Position numbers and translations under genes: made by a program
From: Porphyromonas sp. oral taxon 275
Lineage (GTDB): Bacteria > Bacteroidota > Bacteroidia > Bacteroidales > Porphyromonadaceae
Assembly (NCBI RefSeq): GCF_018127745.1
Contig: NZ_CP072333.1
Location: forward strand, 1,922,001 to 1,986,000
Length of the DNA: 64,000 nucleotides
Direction of reading: 5' to 3'
Notes under the pieces: generated by a model
Database searches by the model: none
Seen by the model: only the letters and a program-made list of their open reading frames with translations
Told to the model about the DNA's origin: nothing
Shown here: one piece after another, positions 32,201 to 41,565 of the stretch
Layout: the number at the start of each line of letters is the position of its first letter
Numbering within the stretch: the stretch's first letter is position 1

Positions 32201-32784
32201 CCCACCACCCTACTCCTTATATATATAGCCGCGCGGGACGGCTGCTCCTAGTGCTGGGGCTGGCCGCTGGGCTCGCGGGCTGCTTCGAGCGCGAGCTGGA
32301 GCGCGAGGACAACTATCAGAACGTCAAGCAGGCGCCCAGCATCGCCGACAACGAGGTGCTGCGCTTCCGCAGCTTCAAGATCGAGGGGCACGACCGCTTC
32401 CTCATCTTCGGTACGAGCAATGAGGTGAGCCTCGAGGGCTCGGCACAGCTGCCCTGCCTCTTGTCGGTAGACGGGCGCAACCACGCCGCCACGATCGATC
32501 TAGCGGGCAGCATCTACAGCTATACGAGCCGCAGGGACAGCCTGCACTTCGACGGGGCGCTCCTACGCACCAGTGCCCTCCCCGAGCCTGTGGTCGTCGG
32601 CGTCACCTGCCGCCTACGCCGCGAGGAGATCGAGGGTGCTCGCGACCGCTATACGCTCCGACTGCAGGGGCTCAGCCTCCCCTCGGGCGCCCAGCTGACG
32701 GTCGAGCAGCGCGCCCCCTGGCAGGGGCATGAGCTCGGCTTCAGTCTCGAGCAAGTCTTTGACCTCACCTATTACCGTAGCTAG
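32197..32784 (+). CDS. Small lipoprotein of the receptor operon
   Basis: 195 residues with a signal peptide (RLLLVLGLAAGLAGC, cysteine near 28) and acidic residues after the cysteine (FERELEREDN). The mature part is beta-rich (VLRFRSFKIEGHDRFLIFG; YTLRLQGLSLPSGAQLTVEQ). It starts 4 bp inside the previous gene and ends 5 bp before the TonB receptor. A small lipoprotein directly upstream of a receptor is a typical place for a ligand-capturing partner (compare hmuY before hmuR in P. gingivalis), but I see no clear HmuY similarity. Confidence 0.75.
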   Translation: MTHHPTPYIYSRAGRLLLVLGLAAGLAGCFERELEREDNYQNVKQAPSIADNEVLRFRSFKIEGHDRFLIFGTSNEVSLEGSAQLPCLLSVDGRNHAATIDLAGSIYSYTSRRDSLHFDGALLRTSALPEPVVVGVTCRLRREEIEGARDRYTLRLQGLSLPSGAQLTVEQRAPWQGHELGFSLEQVFDLTYYRS

Positions 32785-32789
32785 AGCCC

Positions 32790-35426
32790 ATGACGAGACG
32801 ACTACTCCTGCCGCTACTTAGCCTCAGCCTCCTCTCGCTCGCCTCAGAGCTCCATGCCGAGAGCAGCGATAGCCTGCAGCGCCGCCCCGTGCTCATCCGT
32901 CGGGCGGTAAAGAAGCAGACGCCCACCGAGCCCCTCAAGAAAGAGCCGCTCAAGAAGGAAGCGCAGCAGCATACCCCCGCCCGGAAGGACGCCACCCCCA
33001 GCAGTCCCAGCAGCCCAAGCCCTGCCCCCAGCGCTACGGCACAGACGCCGAGCAGCACGGACAGCGTGCGCCGCACCATCCAGCTGCGCAAGGTCTACAT
33101 CGACGACCGCCTGCGCCCCAAGAAGATCCGCAAGAAGGACATCGGCCGCGAGGAGCTCACCGAGCGCGACATCGCCCGCCAGTTCATCCTCCAGACCAAG
33201 GACTTCGTCCGCTACCTCCCAGGCATCGGCCTCAGCGAGTCCGTCTCCCGCTATGGGAACAAGGGCTTCGCGATCCGCGGCGTGGACGAGAACCGCGTAT
33301 CCATCTCCGTGGACGGACTGCCACAGCCTGAGACGGAGACCAACGTCGTCTTCAGCTCCTACGGACTGATCAACTCGGCCCGCCCGCAGTTCGAGACTGA
33401 GTTCATCAAGAAGGTGGACATCAAGAAGGGCGCCTCCTCCTTCGAGCACGGCACGGGGGCGCTGGGCGGAGCGGTGAACTTCGAGACCAAGGAAGCCCGT
33501 AGCATGATCAGCCCAGGCCGCTCCCTCGGCCTGCAGGCCAAGGTCGGCGGGGATAACATGGCCCAGGGGCGCGTCTACTCCGTCGGCGGGGCCGCCGTCC
33601 TCGGCGGGCTGGAGGCCATGGCGCTCTACGCCCACCGCACGGGAGGCGAGACGCGCAACTTCGGCTCAGGGCCGCTCGTGCGCAGCATCTTCGCCACACG
33701 CCCCGACCCGCTGAGCTACCGCCAGCAGTCCTTCCTCGGCAAGCTGGCCTACCGCCTCGGCGAGCACAAGCTGACGGCCTCCTACTACACGCAGAATAAG
33801 GTCACCGACACCGAGGTCTGGTCACTGGAGCCCGCCTACGTGCTGACCTCCCAGCACGAGCCCTACTACTACGGGCACGACCAGGTACTCTCGCGCCGCT
33901 GGGACCTCAACTACCGCTACACGCCCCTCGAGTCCAGCTGGCTCAATGAGGTCAACGTCTACGCCAATACGCAGACCAGCTACCTCGACGCCGACACGCG
34001 CAGCTCGCTCTACCGCCCCGAGATCAGCTCCTTCCGCCCGAACTATCTCTTCGCCGGTAGCCGACGCCTCCTGAAGGGGATGAGCTTCGGCGACCAAGCC
34101 CTCTCGCTGAAGGCCACGACCAAGCCCCTCAACTTCGGTGCCCTCGGCTACCACTTCTTCACCCTGCAGACCAGCTACCTGCACCACCACACTGAGGACA
34201 AGAACGTAGACATCTCGCGCAGCATCAATACCTACAGCGAGGGCCTACGCTACAAGGGGCGCACCTATACCTTCGGCGAGGAGCTCCCCCCGAGCAGCTA
34301 CGTCTACTCCTTCCAGCGCCCAGCTAACCGAGACAACTTCTCCCTCCTCGTGAGCGACCGCATCTCTCGTGGGCGGCTACGCCTGGAGCTGGGGCTGCGC
34401 TACGACTTCTTCCACTCCGAGACGCTGGACTGGAAGGGCGACAACGACTTCAACTACCTGGGCTACCTCATCGGCAACCTTAAGACGGCGGGGATGGACT
34501 TCGACCGCGCCAGCATCCGTGAGTGGGGGCTGACGCCTATGGCCATCGTCAGCTATGATGTGGCGCCTGAGCTCTCCGTGGGCTACAAGTTCTCCACGGG
34601 CTACCGCGTGCCGACCTCGCAGGAGCGCTTCTTCCAGTACGTCAGCCTCTCGCCTGCCTTCTTCGTCCTGTCCAATCCGCAGCTGCGACGCGAGCAGAGC
34701 TTCAACCACGAGTGGCACGTCGGCACGGCCCAGCCCAAGGCCTTCGCCTACGACCTCAGCTTCTACTACAATACCTATAGGGACTATATCGAGCCGCTCT
34801 ACGGCGTGCAGAAGGTCTTCCTCGACGGGCAGAATAGAGACGTAGCCTACTCGATCAATGAGAATAAGAAGCGCGCCTGGCTCTGGGGGATCGACTTCAG
34901 CAGCAGCGTCTACCTCGAGGAGCTGCTGCCCCAGCTGCGCCGCTACGGCTCACTGGCGCTGAGCAGCTCGCTGAGCTACTCGGTGGGACGCTTCAGCGAC
35001 GGCACCTCGATGATGGCCATCCAGCCGCTCAAGGCTGTGGCGGGCCTGGACTTCGACCTGCCGAAGGAAAAGGGCGGGCTGAGCCTCAGGGTGAACTTCC
35101 TCAAGGCCAAGGACGTCGACCAGACGCGCTTCGTCGGGAGCTTCTACGGCGACGAGCAGATCCAGCAGTTCCCCTACTACCTGATGCAGAACCACGTGAC
35201 GGTGGACCTCTTCGCCTACGCCCAGCTGAGCCGCTGGCTGACGCTGCGCGCCTCGGTGATGAACCTCACCAACGCCCGCTACTGGCTGTGGGATGACCTC
35301 CGACAGATCATCAGCCCCGTGATGCTGGTGCACCACGCCGACTTCTTCCGTGGCGGGCTGGAGCGCCTCGTCCGCTTCTCCCAGCCCAAGCGCTATGTCA
35401 ACCTAGCGCTCGAATTCAAGCTCTAA
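32790..35426 (+). CDS. TonB-dependent receptor, haemoglobin/transferrin-receptor-like
   Basis: 878 residues. A signal peptide (to about residue 23) is followed by an unusual lysine/proline/serine-rich stretch (about 35-95) and then a plug (about 120-240) with FVRYLPGIGLSESVSRYGNK, GFAIRGVDENRVSISVDGLP and KGASSFEHGTGALGGAVNFE. That pattern is typical of haem, haemoglobin and transferrin-type receptors. The barrel contains FRVPTSQE-like STGYRVPTSQERFFQ near 605 and ends VNLALEFKL. It has no carboxypeptidase-like N-domain, unlike the two receptors at 1-5.3 kb. Haem or haemoprotein uptake is inferred from the plug signature and the lipoprotein context. Confidence 0.88.
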   Translation: MTRRLLLPLLSLSLLSLASELHAESSDSLQRRPVLIRRAVKKQTPTEPLKKEPLKKEAQQHTPARKDATPSSPSSPSPAPSATAQTPSSTDSVRRTIQLRKVYIDDRLRPKKIRKKDIGREELTERDIARQFILQTKDFVRYLPGIGLSESVSRYGNKGFAIRGVDENRVSISVDGLPQPETETNVVFSSYGLINSARPQFETEFIKKVDIKKGASSFEHGTGALGGAVNFETKEARSMISPGRSLGLQAKVGGDNMAQGRVYSVGGAAVLGGLEAMALYAHRTGGETRNFGSGPLVRSIFATRPDPLSYRQQSFLGKLAYRLGEHKLTASYYTQNKVTDTEVWSLEPAYVLTSQHEPYYYGHDQVLSRRWDLNYRYTPLESSWLNEVNVYANTQTSYLDADTRSSLYRPEISSFRPNYLFAGSRRLLKGMSFGDQALSLKATTKPLNFGALGYHFFTLQTSYLHHHTEDKNVDISRSINTYSEGLRYKGRTYTFGEELPPSSYVYSFQRPANRDNFSLLVSDRISRGRLRLELGLRYDFFHSETLDWKGDNDFNYLGYLIGNLKTAGMDFDRASIREWGLTPMAIVSYDVAPELSVGYKFSTGYRVPTSQERFFQYVSLSPAFFVLSNPQLRREQSFNHEWHVGTAQPKAFAYDLSFYYNTYRDYIEPLYGVQKVFLDGQNRDVAYSINENKKRAWLWGIDFSSSVYLEELLPQLRRYGSLALSSSLSYSVGRFSDGTSMMAIQPLKAVAGLDFDLPKEKGGLSLRVNFLKAKDVDQTRFVGSFYGDEQIQQFPYYLMQNHVTVDLFAYAQLSRWLTLRASVMNLTNARYWLWDDLRQIISPVMLVHHADFFRGGLERLVRFSQPKRYVNLALEFKL

Positions 35427-35441
35427 GTCCGCATCCATCCT

Positions 35442-37208
35442 ATGACACCCCGCATATCCCTCCCCTCCGCCACGGCGCTGCGTCGGGCACTCCTACCTCT
35501 GGCGCTCACGCTGGGGCTCCTCGCCTCCTGCCAGCGGGTCTACGAGCCCCTGACGCGGCAGCAGCCCGACGAACCACCCGCCCAGGGGCTGGAGCTGAGC
35601 CAGGCCCAGCTACAGCAGCACATCAGCGACTATCTGAAGGGGCTACAGTTCGCCCTAGCACGGCAGGAGCTGGAGCTCATCACCGACCGCCACACCCAGG
35701 ACTCGCTGCGCAGCGTACTGGAGCGTGCTGAGGCCTTCGCCGACGCGCACCTCATCTACGCTATCGACGAGCAGCAGCGCAAGACCTACCTCGGCGGCAA
35801 GGAGCGCATCAACTACTACCTCCAGCACGGGCACCTCTCCTCGATGGAGGACCCCACAGCGCTGAACTTCGTCATGGCCGGCCGCGACAGCCAGCAGGAC
35901 TTCAGCTCGGGCATTGCCCTTCCCGAGACGATGACGCAGCTCTACAACCTCGCCCGCTACAGCACCCTCACCGAGCTGCACCTCACGGCAGGCTCGCTGG
36001 AGCGCCTTGACCTCAGAGGCCTCTCACAGCTACGCAGCCTCGAGCTACGTCACGCCAAGGACGGGCTCGAGGTCGACCTCAGCGAGTCGCCCCACCTCCA
36101 GGAGCTGCGGCTGAAGAATACCCCCAACCTACGCCTACGCCTTGCCCCCCAGGCGCGTCCCCGCATCATCGTCCAGGGCGGCTACTACAGCTCCCTCTCG
36201 GGGCTGCAGGTCGAGCAAGCCTCCAGCCTTATCCTCGAGGGCATACGCCTGAGGGATGTAGAGCTGCTGGGCAAGGTCAGCCCCCAGCTCCGACGCCTCG
36301 ACATTACGATCGAGGATGGGGACCAGCGCGGCGCCGACGGTATCCTCTACCACCCGCTGCGCTTCGACAAGGCCTTCGTCACGAAGCTCAGCGAGCAGCT
36401 CCCCCAGCTGGAGCAGCTCAACATCCTCGTCACGGCACGCGAGTCGCTGGAGCGGGCCTCGCTGCAGGAGCTCCGCCTACCCGCCCTCAGACGCCTCAGC
36501 CTGCAGCTTCGTCCCAAGACGACCTACACGCCCGAGAAGGACTGGGGCAAGCGCTTCGCCCTCAGCCTCCCCCACTGCCCCCAGCTCGAGGAGCTGACCC
36601 TCGGCGCCCTCTACTATAAGGAGGTAGACCTCTCAGGACTCAGGGAGCAGACGCAGCCGCGGCTAAAGAGCCTTCTTTGCTACGGCGCCCTCTCCAGCCT
36701 CCGCACCCCGAGCCTTGGGCACCGCTACGACCTGCGCCTGCACCTCGACCACGTGGACGAGCTCCAGGTGCCCGAGGCAGGACGCCTCCAGGCAGAGCTA
36801 GCACTCTACAACTATACTAGCCGCAACCAGGACGGCAGCCCCGCCGCCAGCTACGAGCACGGACTGCTGCCGCTGGATGGACAGCAGCTCTTCCGCGACT
36901 TCCGCAGCGTCGTCGGCTACGTGCTGCCCCTCGTCCCGAGCCGCTACCAGCCACGTGGCGATGAGTCAGTGCTGCGCTTCTCGGGCTCGGTGTGGGACTT
37001 CAGCGGCAGCCAGTGGCAGGGCTTCAAGGGGCTCATCTCCACACGCGCCGTCAGCTCCTACAACGCCCTGCCGCTGGACTACCTCGACTTCGGGAAGCTC
37101 AGTGCCAGCTGCTTCGTAGAGAAGAGCATCACCGTGCGCCCGGGCTGCATCGTCAAGAACGTGCCCGAGGGGATACGTGTCGTCGAGGAAGAGATCAAGA
37201 ACTATTAA
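35442..37208 (+). CDS. Leucine-rich-repeat lipoprotein
   Basis: 588 residues. Signal peptide and lipobox LLASC (cysteine near 30). A helical segment (about 50-130) is followed by leucine-rich repeats from about 165 to 460 (TLTELHLTAGSLERLDLRGL, QLRSLELRHAKDGLEV, HLQELRLKNTPNLRL, QLEELTLGALYYKEVDLSGL). A C-terminal domain without repeats ends VRPGCIVKNVPEGIRVVEEE. LRR lipoproteins of this sort usually bind proteins at the surface. It begins 15 bp after the receptor gene. Confidence 0.8.
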   Translation: MTPRISLPSATALRRALLPLALTLGLLASCQRVYEPLTRQQPDEPPAQGLELSQAQLQQHISDYLKGLQFALARQELELITDRHTQDSLRSVLERAEAFADAHLIYAIDEQQRKTYLGGKERINYYLQHGHLSSMEDPTALNFVMAGRDSQQDFSSGIALPETMTQLYNLARYSTLTELHLTAGSLERLDLRGLSQLRSLELRHAKDGLEVDLSESPHLQELRLKNTPNLRLRLAPQARPRIIVQGGYYSSLSGLQVEQASSLILEGIRLRDVELLGKVSPQLRRLDITIEDGDQRGADGILYHPLRFDKAFVTKLSEQLPQLEQLNILVTARESLERASLQELRLPALRRLSLQLRPKTTYTPEKDWGKRFALSLPHCPQLEELTLGALYYKEVDLSGLREQTQPRLKSLLCYGALSSLRTPSLGHRYDLRLHLDHVDELQVPEAGRLQAELALYNYTSRNQDGSPAASYEHGLLPLDGQQLFRDFRSVVGYVLPLVPSRYQPRGDESVLRFSGSVWDFSGSQWQGFKGLISTRAVSSYNALPLDYLDFGKLSASCFVEKSITVRPGCIVKNVPEGIRVVEEEIKNY

Positions 37209-37217
37209 GGCAGCTAT

Positions 37218-38636
37218 ATGATACGACACAGCTATATCGCTAGCCTCGCCCTAGCGCTGGCAGGCCTCACGGCGGGCTGCAGCGAGCAGCCCCGCACGAC
37301 GGGGAGCACGACGCCCTCCGCCAGCATGACGTCAACCACCACCCCCGCGCTGGGACGGGATCGCTACGTGCTGATGACCTACATCCCGCAGGTCGTGCCC
37401 GCAGGGCCGCTGAAGGGGCGCACCAGCTACACCAGCTATATCTCCTACAGCGATACCCTCCCCCAGGGGCAGGCGCTTAACAACATCCTCCAGGACAATA
37501 CCCTCATCGGGCGCTATGGCGCTGGGGGCGGAGGGCTGCTGGAGGGTGGCGGACGGCTCTACCGCTTCGCCAACAATGCCAACCAGCAGACGCAGACCGA
37601 GCTGATGACCAATACGCCCGTACGCCTGCTGCTCTCCTCCAAGGGCGGTGTCATAGAGCAGCGCGCCTACCTCGAGGATCGCCGCACGGGCTTCAGCCAG
37701 GCGCCGAAGAACTTCGTCGTCGGGCCCGACCGCGGCTTCCTCGTGATGCCACCCGCTCGGGACGAGAGCTACAGCATACAGCTCTTCGATCCCGAGAGCT
37801 TCGCCCCGCTGCTCGAGCAGATCCTCGTCAACAATGCCGACCGCGAGCAGATGCGTCAGTTCGTTCTCGAGAAGACACCCTCGCTGAAGGGGCAGACGCT
37901 GCCGCTGGTCGTCCTCGGGCAGCAGCTGATGGTGCTGCATGGCGGGGCGCTCATCATGGACCTCAGCCTACAGACCGCACAGGGTAATAGGATCTCGCGC
38001 GACAGCTACCTCGTAGCCTACGAGGCCAAGTCAGGCGGGCGCCTGCTGAGCCTCTCCTATCTGCCCAATACGGGGCGCCTCGGCTCAGCCTCCGAGCTCC
38101 TGCAGTACAGCCACGACGAGCGGGGCGACCTCTACCTCATGACGCAGGGCGGTGACCCCCAGGGCTTCTACCAGAATGCCCTCATCTACCGCATCCGCAA
38201 GGGCGCCACCGAGGTAGACCCCACCTGGAGCTACAGCATCGCCGAGCTCGTCAGCGACCGCCCCGCACGCTTCCATGGGATCCTCGCCCGCGGGGGCAAG
38301 CTGCTGACGCTGGTCAATGTCTCGGCCCTCACGGAGAGCAGCGCCCTCGTGCCACCCAACCTCTGGCAGTACTACCTCATCGACATCGCTAGACGCAGCG
38401 CCCAGCCCCTCCCAGGCCTACAGCCCTGCTCAGCTCCGCTGCTGGGCGTCAACCTCGGCATCGCCCTCGGCGATGAGCTCTACCTGCGCTACGTCCGTAC
38501 GGGCAGCGACGCCCCCTACAACGGCTACTACAGCTACGAGCCCAAGAGCGGTAGGCTGCGTCCCGCCTTCTCTGTCTCCCTGCAGAGCGGCTACGTGGCC
38601 GACCTCAAGCACATCACCCTACCCGCCGACCGATGA
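37218..38636 (+). CDS. Lipoprotein, possible DUF4374-like beta-propeller
   Basis: 472 residues, lipobox LTAGC (cysteine near 21), then a serine/threonine-rich linker. Repeated short segments of strands (RYVLMTYIPQVVPAGPLKGR, NLIGRYGAGGGGLLEGGGRL, DSYLVAYEAKSGGRLLSLSY, GYYSYEPKSGRLRPAFSV) suggest a propeller. DUF4374-type lipoproteins often stand beside iron/haem TonB receptors in Bacteroidota; the match is by eye only. It overlaps the next gene by 4 bp. Confidence 0.7.
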   Translation: MIRHSYIASLALALAGLTAGCSEQPRTTGSTTPSASMTSTTTPALGRDRYVLMTYIPQVVPAGPLKGRTSYTSYISYSDTLPQGQALNNILQDNTLIGRYGAGGGGLLEGGGRLYRFANNANQQTQTELMTNTPVRLLLSSKGGVIEQRAYLEDRRTGFSQAPKNFVVGPDRGFLVMPPARDESYSIQLFDPESFAPLLEQILVNNADREQMRQFVLEKTPSLKGQTLPLVVLGQQLMVLHGGALIMDLSLQTAQGNRISRDSYLVAYEAKSGGRLLSLSYLPNTGRLGSASELLQYSHDERGDLYLMTQGGDPQGFYQNALIYRIRKGATEVDPTWSYSIAELVSDRPARFHGILARGGKLLTLVNVSALTESSALVPPNLWQYYLIDIARRSAQPLPGLQPCSAPLLGVNLGIALGDELYLRYVRTGSDAPYNGYYSYEPKSGRLRPAFSVSLQSGYVADLKHITLPADR

Positions 38637-39670
38637 AGACCCAGCTATATATCTGCCTGCTCTCGCTCCTGATGCTCCTTGGCCTCGGGGGCTGCACCAA
38701 CGACCTGCCGATGAAGGGCGACGAGCAGAGCCGCATCGAGTTCCCCGCCTCGCTGACCCTAGAGAAGATCATCGGGGTGACCTGGCGTGTCGATGCCCAG
38801 CGCCTGAGGGTGCTGCTGCCCACACGCCTCGACCAGCTCTCCGCCACGGCTCGCCCTATCCTCAGCGTCAGCGGCGGCTACCTGCACTCCCTGCAGCTCT
38901 CCAAGACGGGGCAGGTCTACGCCACCTACACCATCCCCGAGCTAGGCAATACGATCTTCTACTACACGGGCTCGTGGCGCCTGGACAAGGACCAGCCCGA
39001 GGAACTGCTGCTACGCTTCGGCTCGCCCGTCGGGGGCGACCTGAGCTGCAGAATGAAGGTACGCCGCTTCCACCTGCTGGACAACATGCTCCACATGGAG
39101 GCCTTCTTCGTCAACTCAGAGTACAGCTTCTCCGCCGAGCTCATCGGTAAGGGAGCACAGGAGAACTACTGGAGCCGCGAGACCGACGTCATCGACCCCA
39201 GCTGGAGCGCACGCAACCCGCTGAGCACCGAGCCTCTCGAGGCGAAGGCCCTCGAGGGCAGCTATCGCGTCAATAGCGAGGACTGGAAGCGCGTCACGCT
39301 GATGGATGATGCCGTGCGCAACCTCTATCCCCTCTTGATGAGCTACCGCCTGCAGCTGCGTCCCAATGGCGAGGTTATCCTCTCGGCGCTGCCTGTGCCG
39401 CGCTTCGGCGTCAATCAGTTCCGCGGCCGCTGGCGTGTCGCTGGCTCCCGCGCCCTGCTGCACTTCGACCTCTTCCCCTTCTTCGGGGACAATAAGGCCT
39501 ACCCCGGCGTCTTCGAGAGCGACTATATCTTCCCCATCATCACCAGCTACGCGCGCCAGCAGGTAGACCTCTACCTCGAGCTAGTACGTAGCGAGGAGGG
39601 CAAGCTCCTGGTGCGCCTCACCGAGCCTGGGGTCTGCTCCGTCTACCTCACCATGCACCGCACGGCCTAG
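38633..39670 (+). CDS. Hypothetical lipoprotein of the receptor operon
   Basis: 345 residues, lipobox GLGGC (cysteine near 21), then TNDLPMKGDEQSR. The mature chain is mostly predicted strands (VSGGYLHSLQLSKTGQVYAT, NTIFYYTGSWRLDKDQPEEL, LHMEAFFVNSEYSFSAELIG) and ends VRLTEPGVCSVYLTMHRTA. No family recognised. It is coupled to the previous gene by the overlap ATGA, so it is made together with the propeller-like lipoprotein. Confidence 0.72.
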   Translation: MKTQLYICLLSLLMLLGLGGCTNDLPMKGDEQSRIEFPASLTLEKIIGVTWRVDAQRLRVLLPTRLDQLSATARPILSVSGGYLHSLQLSKTGQVYATYTIPELGNTIFYYTGSWRLDKDQPEELLLRFGSPVGGDLSCRMKVRRFHLLDNMLHMEAFFVNSEYSFSAELIGKGAQENYWSRETDVIDPSWSARNPLSTEPLEAKALEGSYRVNSEDWKRVTLMDDAVRNLYPLLMSYRLQLRPNGEVILSALPVPRFGVNQFRGRWRVAGSRALLHFDLFPFFGDNKAYPGVFESDYIFPIITSYARQQVDLYLELVRSEEGKLLVRLTEPGVCSVYLTMHRTA

Positions 39671-39688
39671 CCCCCCATACCGATCATC

Positions 39689-41533
39689 ATGAGTATCCAC
39701 CTCTATAGACTCAGTCTCCTGCTCACCCTCGGCCTCGGCGCCTGCCAGCAGAAGGATGAAGCCCCTCGCCTGAGCCTCGCCTCCTCCCTCACCGAGGCGC
39801 CCATCACCGCCCGCAGCGAGGGTGACACGCTGCGCATCCCCTTCACCAGCTCCATCGACGACGCTCGCCTGCAGGTAGCCGAGCAGGCCGACTGGATCGA
39901 GACCAAGCTCCAGCAGGGCATGCTCCTCGTCTACGTGGCGCGCAATGCCACAGCCGCCCCACGCCAGACGGAGCTCCTCCTGCAGATCATCGAGCGCGGC
40001 GAGCGCAAGGCAGGCCAGCGCCTGCGCATCCAGCAGAGCTCCACAGAGCAGCTCGCGGCCGACCGCTACCTCTTCCCCTACGTCACGGCCTTCGACTACC
40101 CCGTCAGCACCTTCTATGAGAACCGCAGCGACGTCTACACGCTGCTCGCCCCTCAGGGAGGCGGCACGCTGCGGGAACCGCTGGTGCTGCGCTGTAGCTT
40201 CGACGCGCGGACGCTCGAGCAGCGCTATGAGTGGCAGGGCGGTGCCGAGGGCTGGCTAAGGACGGCCAAGATCGTCCCCCACGAGCTCGGCTGGGGGATC
40301 GAGCTCGAAGCCGATCCCCTACCCAAGGGGCTCGCCCAGCGCAAGGCCCTCCTGCACCTCTCCGACCCGCTGCACCCCTCCCTCTCCATCAGCTACCGCA
40401 TCCTCCAGCTCGGCGCCAGCGTCCAGCTCGAGGCCACGCGCCAGCAGCTGCCCCTCCTCACCCCAGGACAGACGGAGCTACGGATCCCCTTCACCAGCAG
40501 CCTCCCACTGGAGGAGCTGGAGCTGACGACCTATGTCGTGACGCGCACCCATCAGGGGCTAGGCAAGAGCGTCGAGGAGACGCAGCGCCAGAGCGCCCAG
40601 ATGCTCCAGTCCGCCTTCTGGCAGTACAGCATCAAGCCCGAGGACTTCCAGATGGAGCGCCCCGAGCTGCAGCAGTATTTCCAGCTCGTGCGCACAGCAG
40701 GCGGCCTAGCCATCCAGGGACGCCCCACGAGCAATGTCAACCACCTCGGCAATAGCCTGGCGGATATGGATGACGCCATCTACGCCTTCTGCATCACGAA
40801 TAAGCGGAACGAGCAGCGGGCGTGGTTCTTCCGTCAGGTGCCCTTCTTCCCCACCAGCAGCTATATCAAGAGCCGCACGGGCAGCAAGTCCGAGACACTA
40901 CGCATCGATCAGGAGGCGGGTACGCTCGAGCTCACGCTGCAGCTCAACGGCCGAGGCAATAGCCTCAGCTGGAGTACCCCCTCAGGCGTCAGCATCCCCT
41001 CCGACGACTGGCAGACGGGGCTCCCCGAGGGTGCCGAGCTCAGCTACCCCGACCTGCTGACCGTGCGCGGCATCAGCTTCCCAGCGAACGCCTCTCGCCG
41101 CGAGCGCCGATTCACCATCACCGTCGGCTACAATGATCAAGGGAAGAGCAGCTCCGAGGCTGCCAAGCCCGTGAGCTTCCACTGCGTCCAGGCACCCTTC
41201 ACGGGTAGCTACACGCTGACGACGGACGAGTCCCGCAGCCTACGCTTCGCCGCCGCGCCCGAGTACTATGAGAAGTACGTCGTGGCCACCGTCGCCCTGA
41301 CGACCAACCTCTCCCCCGAGCTCATCCGCATCGAGCGACCCGCCACCCGCTCGGGCTGGCTACTGGCCCAGCTCAAGACCGACCCCACGACGGGGCTGGT
41401 CAGCTCCATCGCCTTCTACGCCGAGCCCAACGAGACGGGCAGCCCCCGCAGCACCTCGCTACGCCTCGTACCCCCCTCGGGCGAAGGGCTGCAGCCGCTC
41501 AGCTTCACCTTCACTCAGGCCGCAGGCCAGTAG
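39689..41533 (+). CDS. BACON-domain lipoprotein
   Basis: 614 residues, lipobox LGAC (cysteine near 19) followed by QQKDEAP, which fits the Bacteroidota surface-export pattern (Q-K/A-acidic). At least one BACON-like domain is visible at about 40-115 (DTLRIPFTSSIDDARLQVAE, DWIETKLQQGMLLVYVARNA). A related motif recurs at about 265-285 (QTELRIPFTSSLPLEELELT), so the protein is probably a string of immunoglobulin-like domains. BACON domains are known from Bacteroidota surface proteins that bind carbohydrate or protein. Position in the operon: seventh. Confidence 0.78.
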   Translation: MSIHLYRLSLLLTLGLGACQQKDEAPRLSLASSLTEAPITARSEGDTLRIPFTSSIDDARLQVAEQADWIETKLQQGMLLVYVARNATAAPRQTELLLQIIERGERKAGQRLRIQQSSTEQLAADRYLFPYVTAFDYPVSTFYENRSDVYTLLAPQGGGTLREPLVLRCSFDARTLEQRYEWQGGAEGWLRTAKIVPHELGWGIELEADPLPKGLAQRKALLHLSDPLHPSLSISYRILQLGASVQLEATRQQLPLLTPGQTELRIPFTSSLPLEELELTTYVVTRTHQGLGKSVEETQRQSAQMLQSAFWQYSIKPEDFQMERPELQQYFQLVRTAGGLAIQGRPTSNVNHLGNSLADMDDAIYAFCITNKRNEQRAWFFRQVPFFPTSSYIKSRTGSKSETLRIDQEAGTLELTLQLNGRGNSLSWSTPSGVSIPSDDWQTGLPEGAELSYPDLLTVRGISFPANASRRERRFTITVGYNDQGKSSSEAAKPVSFHCVQAPFTGSYTLTTDESRSLRFAAAPEYYEKYVVATVALTTNLSPELIRIERPATRSGWLLAQLKTDPTTGLVSSIAFYAEPNETGSPRSTSLRLVPPSGEGLQPLSFTFTQAAGQ

Positions 41534-41565
41534 TCTACGCGCCCTAGCCCATCGACCCCACGCTT

